Source: Symsagittifera roscoffensis
Lineage: Eukaryota; Xenacoelomorpha; Acoela; Convolutidae
Direction: 5' to 3'
NCBI RefSeq assembly: GCF_963678635.1
Contig: NC_087070.1
Location: forward strand, 16,959,318 to 17,023,317
DNA: 64,000 nucleotides
Positions 12,581-24,377 of the stretch are shown here, one piece after another; position 1 is the stretch's first letter, and every line of letters starts with the position of its first letter. The position numbers were made by a program, and so were the translations under genes. The notes below the pieces were generated by a model. The model was not told the DNA's origin and ran no database searches. It saw only the letters and a list, made by a program, of their open reading frames with translations.

Positions 12581-13070
12581 AGACTAAGACTCATAAGTGG
12601 AGAAAAGAACAATCATCCCTGGTCAAGCGGAGCAAGATGCGATGGTGTCAAGTATAAGTCCGAGTGAAGAACAAACGGGTTCGAAAGCCAAGAAAAGCTG
12701 GAAGTTTTTGTACGATTAGCGCATCGCGTCACTACAAACTGAAGGTCTATCTTCCAGTTATGACCATCCGGAGATAACCCATCCGGATGTGAACTTCACG
12801 CCGTGCCCAGGGAACGACATGAGCAGGAAGGCGTTTTCCACCTCGCCGACCAGGCCCATGTCTGATGGGATAACCGTAGGAGCATCCTCGACGTTCGACA
12901 GGTTGATGATGTCGATGGGCTAGCAAAAGGGCGGCGCGTCATCGAGTACAAGGCTGCAACCGCAGTTGTCCTCAACTTCTCTGGGTCTAACCCCAGCATC
13001 GGGGGCGGCTGGCGATATAAGTGACATGTTTGCTGGCGTAGTGACAGGCCTGTAAGAACTGCGACGGGAC

Positions 13071-13421
13071 ATGACTAAGAGAATAGATCGAGTCGAGGAG
13101 AGAACTCACCAGGGTCAAGAGAAATTGCGAGATGAACTAACACACGTGAAGTCGCAGGCGAGTGTCGATCAGGCTCAATTGATTCGCAACACCGATCAAG
13201 GCCTGGCGGAGAGCTTGGCTCAGGCAAACAAGGAGTCAGAGGAAAGAGAACTTAGGAAGACAAGAGAGATCGAGCGATTATTGAACGATCACGACAATAC
13301 CTACGCTCATACGATGACTAGCCTGGAAAAAAAGTTAGATGCCAAATCTGACCTGATGATGCGGAAGCTTGACGAGATCTTAAACGGGAGCAATCGGGAG
13401 GAGCGTTCCGCCCCAAGGTAG
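13071..13421 (+). pseudogene. Gag coiled-coil fragment, tandem unit 2
   Basis: Nearly identical copy of the 9847-10197 frame, with Ala replaced by Thr after VEER. It is also cut off from the capsid region by the next tandem joint. Confidence 0.6.
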
Positions 13422-15398
13422 TGCTCACGCCAGGCAAATGATGGAGATGGAGCACGCAGCTATGCCTGGGCCCAACAATCTTCAAGAACGTATTACGAAT
13501 CTAAGCACAGGGAGCGGCCCAGGGCAGCCCCATCGAGGCCAGGTTGGACAAATCCAGTCCCTGCAAATTTTTGTTTCCAAACCAATTTTGGTCAAATTTT
13601 TCGCTTTGTTCCAGTGCCGTACGGGGTTACTACGCTCGTTTCAACTATTTTTAGGCACTTTCACTTGCGGAATTGCGGAAAAAGTTTCTCAGAACCTATA
13701 TAGGTGGTGAAAAGAGGCCATTTTGACGAACGCGTTTTTGGCGATTTCTCAAAGACTAGCCATTTGATCGGGATAATTTTGGTACCATAAGTCAACGTTT
13801 TGACCATTTTTGCCGACCGCAACCGTGTTTGGGTTGATAATTTCAAAAAAGAAAATTTTTTTAGAATTTGTTGGTTCGGAGGGTCCAAATTTTAGGGAAC
13901 CCTCCGAGCAGCAGAAAACTTTATAAGATCACCTTTTTATTCTACTGGGAAGGTTGACCATGTCAGCCAACCTAGTTTTATGTCAGTTAGACCGCATTCG
14001 CAGGCTTTACCGCGGTAGAACAACCCGTTTTCTAGATTTTTGGGGAACCCTCCGAAGCAACCCTCCGGAGTCAGCTAAGCTCCTTAGCAACCCTCCGTAG
14101 TGGAAACTTTCCACTAGACCCACCGAAGAAGTTAAAACAACCCCCACAGAGAATTTAACTTGTTTTTACACCTTCTGAAACTATTAGGAGACCTTTTTAA
14201 GTGAGATTCAAAAAATTTGAAATTTTGAAGGAACGCTCCGAAGTAACCCTCCGGAGCATATTTAGCCTCTTATTGACCCTCCTTAGTGAATTTAAGGGGT
14301 CCCTCAGAAGTAACTTGGGTGATTGAGATACCCTCCGAAGTAGCCCTCCGAGGTAAGTTAAGTGTCTTAATAACCCTCCGAAGTAACCCTCCGGAGTGAC
14401 TTAAGCCCCTTAACAACCCTCCTTATTGAAAATTTAGGGGTACCTTCTGGGTAATTTGAGCAACTAAAATATCCAATTAGAGTCAGAATAAAGGGTCAAC
14501 TACCAACGGGCGTGCATATTAGGATCACAGGAGCCCATTTGACCCGGAAATTTGTGATCAACTTTGGATTCTAGATCGGATCTGTCAGAAGTACCCGATC
14601 CAAATTTTTTTTGATTGTTATTTTGGTTATGTGGTTGCCTTGAGCTACTTAATAGGAAAGCTCGGGCAATCCGAGAACACATAAAAGAAGACCTCGGTGA
14701 GGGTATTAAGCAAATACACACTCACTTGAGAAGAAGAGTTGTTCCCTGCTCTAGTGCACTTGGGGCGTCCCGGGTGTGGGGGAGCTTTTTCAAAAACTTT
14801 AGAAGTTTTCGATCACAGGTTGCCTTGAGCTACTTAGTAGGACAACTCAGGCAATAGCAGGCACCTAAAAAAAGGCCTCAGTGAGTGTTTTAGGCAAATA
14901 CACACTCACTTGACAAGACAGTCTCCTGGGCTTCAGTCTTTTGGAGTGTTTCGATTGAGGGAAGTCTTTTTCTTTAAGACTAAGTTTTAATTATCTATTC
15001 CTGAATCATCACTACTTTTTTACAAAAAATTGTTTGGTATTAATAAAACAGTGTTTTGATACGAGTGTGGCCGTAAATTGATACTGACGAAAGATCGCTG
15101 TCACCTGTTGGATATTTATATCTGATTATCAATTGTGTTTTGTATATTGACCATATCTTGTAAAAATTTTGTGATACTGTTATACTAGGCAACTGGGTGG
15201 GGTTAGCATTATCTTAATACTAAGCAAGCCCTGTGTGTAACCTTAGATGAGTCACTAATATCATCAACAAGAAATCGGAGGAATATTTTTGATATTGAAG
15301 AAGTCGAGTAGGCGGCGTTAAGTAAATTAATTTGAACTTTTTTGCGGTACGCGTGCATTGCCATTAATTTGTACGAACAATACTGTTTATTACAAATT

Positions 15399-15803
15399 AT
15401 GCAGCGTAGAGACACATTAGGTTTGACTACTAAGATTCCCAGGCTGAGCAGGGGAAGCACGTGAAAGTTTAAAACTAGGCGTAGCCAATCTTCGTTTAGC
15501 AGAGCTTCCGACGTTTTTGCTGACAACGAATCGACTACAGGTCAAGCTGATCTTTCAGTGAGCGGAATGAAACTAAGAAGCAAGAGGAACCTCAATGGCA
15601 GTCAAGGGCGAAGTGCCGAGGTCGAACCGGCGAGCGAGGCGCTTGTGAACCCCTTCGACGAAGGGGAACAAACGCTCATCCAACCCGACTTTAGCCAGGT
15701 GAGGACCTCGAACGGGAGGTGGTCGAAACGACGGAAGAGGCCTCGGAGCGTTCCATGGTCGAACCGCGAGAAGAAGTGTTGTTCAGAGGAATGTCCAAAT
15801 TAG
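15399..15803 (+). pseudogene. Gag N-terminal fragment, tandem unit 3
   Basis: Third tandem copy of the gag head with the same TGA at codon 22. This is the copy physically linked to the rest of element A's gag. Confidence 0.5.
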
Positions 15804-16293
15804 AGACTAAGACTCATAAGTGGAGAAAAGAACAATCATCCCTGGTCAAGCGGAGCAAGATGCGATGGTGTCAAGTATAAGTCCGAGTGAAGAACAAACG
15901 GGTTCGAAAGCCAAGAAAAGCTGGAAGTTTTTGTACGATTAGCGCATCACGTCACTACAAACTGAAGGTCTATCTTCCAGTTATGAGCATCCGGAGATAA
16001 CCCATCCGGATGTGAACTTCACGCCGTGCACAGGGAACGACATGAGCAGGAAGGCGTTTTCCACCTCGCCGACCAGGCCCATGTCTGATGGGATAACCGT
16101 AGGAGCATCCTCGACGTTCGACAGGTTGATGATGTCGATGGGCTAGCAAAAGGGCGGCGCGTCATCGAGTACAAGGCTGCAACCGCAGTTGTCCTCAACT
16201 TCTCTGGGTCTAACCCCAGCATCGGGGGCGGCTGGCGATATAAGTGACATGTTTGCTGGCGTAGTGACAGGCCTGTAAGAACTGCGACGGGAC

Positions 16294-16644
16294 ATGACTA
16301 AGAGAATAGATCGAGTCGAGGAGAGAGCTCACCAGGGTCAAGAGAAATTGCGAGATGAACTAACACACGTGAAGTCGCAGGCGAGTGTCGATCAGGCTCA
16401 ATTGATTCGCAACACCGATCAAGGCCTGGCGGAGAGCTTGGCTCAGGCAAACAAGGAGTCAGAGGAAAGAGAACTTAGGAAGACAAGAGAGATCGAGCGA
16501 TTATTGAACGATCACGACAATACCTACGCTCATACGATGACTAGCCTGGAAAAAAAGTTAGATGCCAAATCTGACCTGATGATGCGGAAGCTTGACGAGA
16601 TCTTAAACGGGAGCAATCGGGAGGAGCGTTCCGCCCCAAGGTAG
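16294..16644 (+). pseudogene. Gag coiled-coil fragment, tandem unit 3
   Basis: Third copy of the coiled-coil frame and the only one followed by capsid and nucleocapsid sequence. It stops at TAG at 16642, where B's Gag continues, so element A's gag is split into several frames here. Confidence 0.6.
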
Positions 16645-16899
16645 TGCTCACGCCAGGCAAATGATGGAGATGGAGCACGCAGCTATGCCTGGGCCCAACA
16701 ATCTTCAAGAACGTATTACGAATCTAAGCACAGGGAGCGGCCCAGGGCAGCCCCATCGAGGCCAGGTTGGACAAATCCGGTCCCTGCAGAGGCGGATGCC
16801 ACCCCGGAGACAAGATTGCCCACTGTGCCACAAGTCAGATCAGTGCCAGATCTGACTACGGTCTCGCAGGACACAATGCTGTATGCTTCGATGTTTGAG

Positions 16900-17379
16900 C
16901 CTCTGAATAGATCTCTCGAAACATTCATCACCAAGCTCTCGAAGTCGACCGAGAGGTGAGAGAGGTCAAGAAGGACACTTAAGAAGCCGAAGTCATATAA
17001 GGACGAGTCAGATGGCTGCATTGATACTTGGATAGAGGCAATGAAGCTGCACTTTGAAGAAGAGAATCTCTCAAAGAAACAGGAGCGCAGCGCACTGACA
17101 AGCAATTTGGAGGGGACCGCCCTAAATTGTGTGATGGCGAAAAGGGCCGATGAACGAGAAAGCGCTCGCAAGGTATTCGACATCTTGCTGAACCGTTTGG
17201 GCTCTGGAGTACAAGGGCCTCAGGCTATGGTGAAGTTCGAAAAGAGGCGTCAAAGAGATGACAAATCCATAGACAAGTTTTTGGATGACCTTAAATTACT
17301 CAGAAGGAGAAGCAATCCCGATAAGAGAACATCGGAGCGGAACTTAGAGAAAACCATGCTAGCCACCCACGCCCGATGA
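16900..17379 (+). pseudogene. Gag capsid fragment of element A
   Basis: From 17041 an open frame of 112 codons matches the capsid region of element B's Gag closely: MKLHFEEE, then SALTSNLEGTALNCVMAK, LLNRLGSGVQG, and FEKRRQRDDKSIDKFLDDL. This is the retrotransposon gag (capsid) region of Ty3-type elements. A TGA near 16957 and the stop at 17377 separate it from the pieces before and after, so the gene is broken by frameshifts and nonsense codons. Confidence 0.7.
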
Positions 17380-17380
17380 T

Positions 17381-18085
17381 TTGCGTATTAAGTCGCGTGA
17401 GTACTTGCTCATAAAATCGAGGGCGCAAAACCGTTACAGCATTTATGGCAACTACAGCGGGACAAACACTGGCGCGAACTCCAGTTGGTACAGACCTCGT
17501 GACGACATGGATAAGAGGAGGTCATGTTCAAATTGTGTCTCGATGGACCACCATGTTTCCGCCTGTTCTGCTTACAAACAGAACATGAAGGCAATAGGCC
17601 ACTTTCTCGATGACGTTGATGCGACCGACGAGGACCACGAGGAGTACGTTAGAGGACTCATAATGAAGTATGGACCGAGGTGCTTCTTCTGTAATTTGGA
17701 GAGACATTTCAAGTCGGATTTCACTCAATTTTGGGATGCAGTGGCGGACGTAAAACATCCCCGTCATGAAGAGGCGCTTTCAGGCGGCAAAGCCAGTCGA
17801 GCACGTCTGATGAACGAGGCTGATTATCGGAGAAAAGAAACGACACCAAGCACCCTTACAACTAAAAAGTTGAAGACCTTGGCTAATGAGGTGGTAGCCT
17901 CGAGCCTGGAGGCAGAGTCAGCCGGCCCGCTCAAGGTGGAGAATATCCAACAGGAGCTAGCCACGAAGGAAGTTGAGCTATGGGTGGGGTTGGAACTGGA
18001 AAGCACAGATCTTCGGGAAAAATTTGACATCCTGGGGAAACAACGAAAGAAGAAGACAAGCAGGAACCCAGAAAGCTGTGACTAA
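17381..18085 (+). pseudogene. Gag nucleocapsid fragment of element A
   Basis: 234 codons. The first zinc knuckle is intact (CSNCVSMDHHVSAC, C-X2-C-X4-H-X4-C). The second, CFFCNLERHFKSDF, has lost its last cysteine, which is present in B as FKSDC. Beyond the knuckles the frame runs, without the gag stop seen in B, into sequence like the start of B's pol frame (IQQELATKEVE versus VQQELVTKEIE). In this lineage gag and pol may therefore have been joined in one frame. The copy is degenerate upstream. Confidence 0.7.
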
Positions 18086-18248
18086 AACTAAATGTTATAT
18101 CGGGTAAAACCTTTGACATGACGAAAGAAGGAACGAAGATAATGTCCATTATTTTGGTCGCACGACACCAGGTGGTCAAGAACGTGAGTGAACCGTCCTG
18201 GTACACCTGGACATTTATGCGGACTACCTGAGGGAGAAGGATCCCAAG

Positions 18249-18995
18249 TTGGACACCACGGCAGTGCGAGCGCTGCTCACGACAGGAGGTCCAAGGCTAA
18301 TGAGAGTGGATGGACATTACATCGAAGTCCATGGCCCATATCCGATTGTGATGAATGTGGATGGCATTAATATTTACACGAGGGCTCAAGTGACTAATGC
18401 GAGTGATCAGATAGGCCGGATATACCTTGGCCAAGAAGAGCTGAAGGTGCAACGAATCGAACACAATGCCATGCTTGAACAGGATGCGGTCTGCATAGGT
18501 TGCGAAGCCGATCTGGCAGCATATGTGCTAGATGTGCTAGGCAGACATCTTTCAGTAAAAGGACTGTTAGACACGGGTGCAGTGGTCAGCGTCATGCCAG
18601 TCAGCACCAGGACTGATATGGGCTTTGACAGGTCGGATCTGATACCGATAAACATCAGACTGGCAGCTGCCAATCAGGGAGCAATCTATGTGACAGGACG
18701 GACCCCGATTATATCACTGCAGCTTGGAAGAAGACATCTTTGGATGAGCTTTCTGGTGGTGGAAAATTTGGATGAATCCAATCAATTCCTCCTGGGAAGG
18801 GACCTCGTACGCAACTTTGATGTAACGATCGACCTCAACGACGGGTTGATCAGGATCAAAGATCCTGAGAGAAAGTATGAAAAGAAACCTCTTAATAAGA
18901 TCCTAATTAACCAGACTAAGTTGCCAATTTTTCTGGATCCAAAAGTTAGATTGAAACTAAACCAAGCCGTGGTAGCGACGTTTAGGATGAGGAAT
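18249..18995 (+). pseudogene. Retroviral-type aspartic protease region of element A, truncated
   Basis: The frame matches residues of about 105-350 of element B's Pol. It includes the protease active-site motif LLDTGAVVSVMP, the block NIRLAAANQGAIYVTGRTPI, the second conserved block FLLGRDLVRNFDV, and QAVVATFRMRNL. Homology stops abruptly after MRNL at about 18995, where element C sequence begins. RT, RNase H and integrase of A are absent from the window. Confidence 0.75.
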
Positions 18996-18996
18996 C

Positions 18997-19064
18997 TAAC
19001 TATTGAGTTAAAGCTTCTCCCCAAGCCGTGTTTTCCTCTACACAACAATTTAACTCAATAGTGT
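18997..19064 (+). repeat. Inverted repeat at the A/C junction
   Basis: ACTATTGAGTTAAA is followed after about 38 bases by its reverse complement TTTAACTCAATAGT, just before the ATG of element C at 19067. It could be an RNA hairpin in C's 5' end, or a trace of how the two elements were joined. Confidence 0.6.
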
Positions 19065-19066
19065 CA

Positions 19067-21775
19067 ATGAACTTCAAACCTCCGCAGCTGCCCACCAATC
19101 CCACACCTGAGCAGTGGCGATGGTGGAAGCGCATCTTCATCGACGGGCTAGCCATCAACGGGGTGGTTGAGAATACTCACAAACTCACGTTCCTCAGGTC
19201 TCACGCCGGCTCGGAACTGTATCCCTTGCTACAAAACGCTGAGACCTTCGACGCCGCCATGGATATCCTGGACGCGCAGTTCGAGAAACCGACACGGGTC
19301 ATATTTGCGAGGCATGAGCTGCTATCCTGCCGGCAGAAGGAAGGCGAAAGCATTCCTGACTTTATCAAGCGACTAAAGATTCTCGTCGAGCTCTGTGAGT
19401 GCAAACCCCTTACAGCATATGTACATAAACAACTGTTGCTTAGAGACGCGCTTGTTTCGGGATTGAGGCCCGATCATGTCCGAGCGAGGTTACTCGAACT
19501 CGACGACACCAAATCTGTCGACGATTGCATAGCACTCGCTAATGCAGTAGAGCTTTCAACTGATTATTCCAGGTCATTCCGCGCTGAAACCTCGGAACAA
19601 TCAAACTCCGTTTCGGCTTTCCAGCCTGAACAGGTTGCAGGGGCGATTGCACAGAAGTACCCCCGAAATAGCCGATACACAAGCCAAAATAACGCGTCAC
19701 ATTCAAACAACTCAAACTGTGGGTACTGCGGTTTGCGTTTTCACATACGCAGCAAGTGCCCGGCAAAGCGCGACACGTGCCATAAGTGCCAGAAGTTGGA
19801 GCATTGGGCCACTGTTTGTCGTGCAAGTACTCCAACTACAGTCGCGTTGCAGGGTGAGGAATCCGAAGGATCCCTAGCATCCGTCATCTGTGCATTGTCT
19901 CCCAACACGGAGGCGAGACAGACCGTTTATGAGAAGGTACTGATTGGTGGCGTTCATCAAGCACTTGCACTGATTGACCCTGGAGCAACCGATTGCTATA
20001 TCAAGTTCAAGCTCGCATGGAAATTTGAATTGCCTTTAACCGACGTTGAGTCATCTACCAAACTAGCAAACGGCGACAAATTGAATGTGCTTGGCTTCAT
20101 CGACACACAAATAACAATAAAGGCAGAATCTTATTGTTGTCGCTTACACGTGGTTGAGTTGTTAATTGCCGATTTGATCATCGGAATGGACGTTCTTGCT
20201 AGCCATCAATCGGTTTATCTTGACCTCGGCGGTCCAAAACCACCTATCACTTTCCACCTGGGAGGACGTGATACCGAGATTACTCCCCCAATAAGCTTAG
20301 AACGAGATCAGTGTACGAAAGCATGTTGCAGCATGTTCCAAATTATGACAACCGAGCCCCCAGCACTATTTCCTGAGAAGCTCCTTGCCGTTGAGCCAAT
20401 TTCTTCCAAGTCTCGACGAGTTTCTGCTGACAACGCGCTATTCATGAAAACTGAAGTAAAGAGGCTTCTGGATCTCGGAATAATTGAGCTGTCTGTTTCA
20501 CCTTGGCGGGCTCAGGCCTTCGTTGTCAAGGGACCAAGCAAGAAGAGAATGGTAATTGACTATTCCGAAACAGTGAATCTATACACCGACGTTGACGCAT
20601 ACCCATTTCCGGATGTCGAGTCCATGCTTACTCGTGCGGCCGCTTTTCACTATTTCAGCAAAATAGATTTGAAATCCACATACCACCAAATACCGTTGCA
20701 ATCAGATGACAAACCATTCACAGCCTTTGAGGTTGGGGGCAGACTCTACCAACTCACACGCCTTCCATTCGGTGTTACAAACGCCGTCCCAGCATTCCAG
20801 CGAATAATGGATAGCTTTATTGAAAGAAACCAATTGCGCTGCGCCGAACCGTACCTCGACGACGTCTATATCAGTGGGATCCCAAAGGAGGAACATGACC
20901 GGAATCTACACGCGTTCTTGAAAGCCGCGGAAAAAGAAAGCCTGACGCTCAACATAGACAAATGTACATTTGGAACCAGGAAATTATCCTTGCTGGGACA
21001 CATTATTGAAAACGGCTCGAAGAAGCCGGATCCTGAACGCTTACGTGTTCTCATGGAGTACCCAGTGCCCCACACCGCAGCTCAGCTGAAACGGCTACTC
21101 GGGTTCTTTGCTTACTACGCGAAATGGGTGTCACAATATTCACTTAAAGTAAAGCCGCTACTAGAGGCCCAGAAACAGGGTGCCTTTCCTTTGAACCGCA
21201 ACTGTGTCGATGCAATTGACTCGCTCAAGCAGGGCATTGCGTCTGCATCTCTGGCTATACCTATAGCGGGCGCCGGGCCGCTCCTCCTCGAAACAGACGC
21301 ATCTGGGACAGCACTAGGGGCAACATTATCACAAGGTGGTCGCCCTTTGGCTTTCTACTCTAGAACATTGTCTACTTCAGAACAGATGCAGTCGTCAGTC
21401 GAGCGCGAGGCCATGGCTATTGTTGAGGCGTTTCGGAAGTGGGAGCATTTTGTTCGAACATACGAAACGGTTGTTAAAACGGATCAAAAATCGGTTTCGT
21501 TCATATTCTCCAAACACCGTTCAAAAGTTAAAACTGACAAACTCACGAGGTGGAGGTTAGAGCTGTCAGAATTTGCGTACACCATCATGTATCGGAAAGG
21601 CAGCGAGAACGTGGGCGCGGACGCTCTATCCAGACTCTCCGCTATCTCGAAAGAATCCCCATGTCTTACGTTACATTGCCAATTGCAGCATCCGGGCGTC
21701 GTCCGTATGTGGGAGTTCGTGAGACGTCATAATCTAGCTTTCTCTCTTTCAGAAGTAAAGGAGGATTATATATGA
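19067..21775 (+). pseudogene. Element C Gag-Pol (Ty3-type, CsRn1-like), decayed
   Basis: One frame encodes Gag and most of Pol. The ATG at 19067 (MNFKPPQLP) is the plausible start. Numbering from it: gag capsid-like region about 10-190; two C-X2-C-X4-H-X4-C knuckles, CGYCGLRFHIRSKC and CHKCQKLEHWATVC, about 218-251; aspartic protease with IDPGATDCYI in place of the usual D-S/T-G, about 303; RT with the VIDYSETVN block, LPFGVTNAVPAFQRIMD and the catalytic YLDD, about 480-650; RNase H with LLETDASGTALGA, about 740-850. The DYSxTxN block and joined gag-pol suggest the CsRn1/Kabuki group (family knowledge). The frame ends by frameshift at the integrase zinc finger. The D-P-G substitution would be expected to kill the protease. 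Confidence 0.85.
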
Positions 21776-22638
21776 CTGTGATACGTGCAAAGAAGTCAAA
21801 CCGGCATTCTACAAACCTGGTGCATCGTCAATAATTCGAGCTTCACAACCCTTTGAGAGACTGGCCATGGATCTTGTCGGTCCAAAATCCGCCGCCCGAA
21901 AGACCGGTAACTGCTACGCCCTAACCGTAATTGACGAATACAGTAGATTCCCTTTTGTATTTGCTATCAAAACGATTACGAGCGAATCCATTATAGCATG
22001 TCTACGCCAACTTTTCTCAGTCTTTGGGTGTCCAGCATTTATTCACACAGATCGGGGCAGCCAGTTTCTCTCTTCCGAGTTCGACCAGTTTTGCTCACGA
22101 AATGGCATATCTCATTCGAGAACGACCAATACAACGGTCACTTAGTGGTAACGGCCAATGCCAGCAATACAACGGCACAATATTCAAGACGGTTAAGTGT
22201 ATCCTACACTCGCGTAATTTAGGTGCTGATATGTGGGAATCTGTGTTGCCAGAAGCACTTGCTGCTGTGCGTGCACTCCTCTGTACTGCCACAAATGAAT
22301 CGCCCCATTCCAGGTTTTTCAAATTCCCGCGGCGAGCAGGTCTAGGCTGCTCTCTTCCAGAGTGGCTGAGCAGCGGCAACCCTGCATATCTGAGAAATTT
22401 TGTGCGCGGAAAGTAGGACCCGCAGGTACGACCCGTCAGCATCTCGGACGAGTGGTATTCCCAAATGGATATATTGACACTGTCTCGACGAAAGATTTGT
22501 CACGGCGCAATATTCCAGCCCAAACGGACGCTACAGAACCCAGGAGCCCGCATCTGTCCCCAGTGAAGAACTTACCGAATGCCATGGAACATTTTCCAAC
22601 GATCAAACCCGAGGAAACCTGCAGTATCCCAGTGACGA
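21776..22638 (+). pseudogene. Element C integrase, split over several frames
   Basis: About one base of shift near 21770 moves the frame: the zinc-finger cysteines appear as CDTCKEVKP, followed by the core with LAMDLVGP and HTDRGSQFLS, which supply the first two acidic residues. A second shift near 22120-22140 moves to the frame with SGNGQCQQYNGTIF, where the catalytic Glu expected after QC is Gln. A third piece up to 22643 has the C-terminal pattern HLGRVVFPNGYIDTVSTKDL. No LTR or 3' end of C is visible before B's LTR begins. Confidence 0.75.
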
Positions 22639-23512
22639 TGTAACATTCGCCCGGAAGATGCATATCGACGGAAAACAAAACTAAGTCTTAAGACGACTGG
22701 CTAACGTCTAAACAGAGCTTTGCATGCTTTTCACCGTCTCTACCAAGGCAGTACTTTTCGGTGGTCTTTTCTAACATCGGGTCGACAAAAACGTTACTGC
22801 TTTCGGCTTCGGTCAAAACACTCAAATTAACTAGATTACATGCAGAAATAGTGAGCTCATGGCTGGGTCTCAGTATCCCCAGACCACGAGGTCACTCCTA
22901 AAAACAGGGCTACTACTTATTATATTACTATTGTTTTTGTTCAGTAGATAAAAATCATCATCTCCATCGAAGATGGATCAACCCTTTCCCCCAACTCCTA
23001 GCTTCTCATCCCTATCAAAATGAATCCAGATATTAATTAAATTCAAGTCAGGACATGACAGGAAGCTAAAAGTTTATGCAACAGGATAAAAGTTTCAGTT
23101 CCTTTACCCTTCCGGATTGATGAATCCGCTGGATCAAGCTCGCTAATCCTGATTTTCTCTTAATCCGGAAGGCCGTCTCTCACCCTTCACCGTTGTTCGC
23201 AACGGCCTTGCAACTGTTGTAGCAGCACAATAGTTGCAACTCGGAGTGTTCTTCCTTTACTCTGTAACTCGTTGTTGTTTTCCGATCTCAATTTCGTTGT
23301 TGTTGCTAGCGCAGCTAATGTTGTTCTCTTTTTTCTTTCTCGTTTTAGTCAAAATGGCCGTTTCTGACGTTTCTCAGAAATATGACGTCATAATTCGAAT
23401 TTTTGAAATTTTAAAATACCAGAATATTCTAGCCCTCACCGTTTGGCCAATCGTTCCAATAACGTTCTTAATTCTTAATAATCATCAATCCGGAAGGCTT
23501 ACTGCTAAAAAT
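22639..23512 (-). repeat. Element B 3' LTR segment (874 bp)
   Basis: A direct repeat of 45969-46842, same length, with about eight single-base differences and no indels that I can see. In B's sense direction (minus) it ends GGGCGAATGTTACA. The 5' limit of the true LTR is not fixed: the shared sequence begins with ATTTTTAGCAG rather than TG, so the LTR may extend further towards about 24250. The flank at 22638 is element C sequence. I see no target-site duplication. Confidence 0.75.
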
Positions 23513-24377
23513 TCGAAGTCTGCATAAATTGCATTTTGGCCATTCTGGTCGAATGTCACATACTCCCCGGACAGTCCCGTCAATGCACTCATTGAATCGC
23601 ACAATGTTCGTAAAATGGTTACAGTGTCATCGAACAGAATTTATAAAATGCACGAAATTACTTTTATCCACGTCACATCGACTCACTGCAGAACATAAAT
23701 GGCATCATACTACATCACTATAGCCTTCAAATTCTTTCATTAATCTGCACATTGAGGATATAACCTAAGATAAAACATATTTTCTGACTCCCAGTGTCAA
23801 TGTCCCGATTAAAACTTTTTCTCTTTGATTTAAAAGGTGTTGGCTTGCAGGACAGTCCTGCCAACCAACAAGCTAAAATTATCCTACTATGCTCCTTCCC
23901 TTCGGAAATCTTGCTTGTTTATTGTCCTGAATTTTAAAACTAAGAAACTTTGTGGTTAGAAAGAACAATGAAACAATCTCCCTCTTCGAGAGATTACTCA
24001 AGTTTTCCATGTCACCACAAAATGATCAGTCTTCCTAAGTGATTAAAAACAATCATGCAGGCTGGAATATTTAAATATACTCTCCTCTTAAGCCTTTCTA
24101 AATAAATAATAAGTGTCTCTAAAGCCACTTCAACTAAAATCAAAATGCAAATTTATAAATGCAACAATTTCAAAACTCAACTAAATGTTTCAGTTTTCAA
24201 TTACAACTTGGTTGCTTGGTTTCTCACTTGAGTTTTTCACACACATAAAAAAATTCTGAGTTTTAACTTTTCTTCATCACTCCTTTGTTCTCTTCTTTTT
24301 TCGTCGTTTAGAAGTTCTAAAACTTCTAAATTCTTCTAATTTTCTTTCTTGTTGCCTCTTGTTTTCTCGACCATTCA
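23513..24377 (-). other. Element B 3' untranslated region
   Basis: AT-rich sequence between the end of the long ORF2 and the LTR repeat. No gene is visible. A purine-rich tract on the sense strand near 24270-24310 is a candidate polypurine tract, which would make the LTR start there. About 23990-24220 is homologous, on the opposite strand, to 47455-47665. Confidence 0.5.

Larger units (their letters stand above)
10341..13564 (+). repeat. 3.22-kb tandem unit 2
   Basis: A 3,224-bp near-identical repeat of 7118-10340 in the same orientation. The joint CCCTGC|AAATTT is the same as at 13565. Differences I can see are single bases, for example in the TCTTAATAAC stretch near 11143 and an R-to-T codon change in the coiled-coil frame at 13071. 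Confidence 0.85.
13565..16787 (+). repeat. 3.22-kb tandem unit 3, continuing into downstream gag
   Basis: The third unit (3,223 bp). At its end the sequence continues as CCCTGCAGAGGCGG into unique gag sequence instead of jumping back to the leader, so this unit is the one joined to the original element. It contains a roughly 100-bp tract (14099-14198) that matches the distant copy 1 rather than units 1 and 2. Confidence 0.85.

Noticed and set aside
9572-16222. Reverse-strand frames of 67 codons at 9572, 12796 and 16019
   Set aside because: They are antisense to degenerate gag linker sequence and copied with the tandem unit; composition (Arg/Ser/Thr) is typical of antisense shadows.
186-16855. 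Many small open frames repeated in the leader copies (for example at 3403, 4065, 7214, 8053 and their tandem equivalents)
   Set aside because: They lie on both strands of a non-coding leader. They recur only because the DNA is duplicated, and they are not kept between copy 1 and the other copies as proteins.
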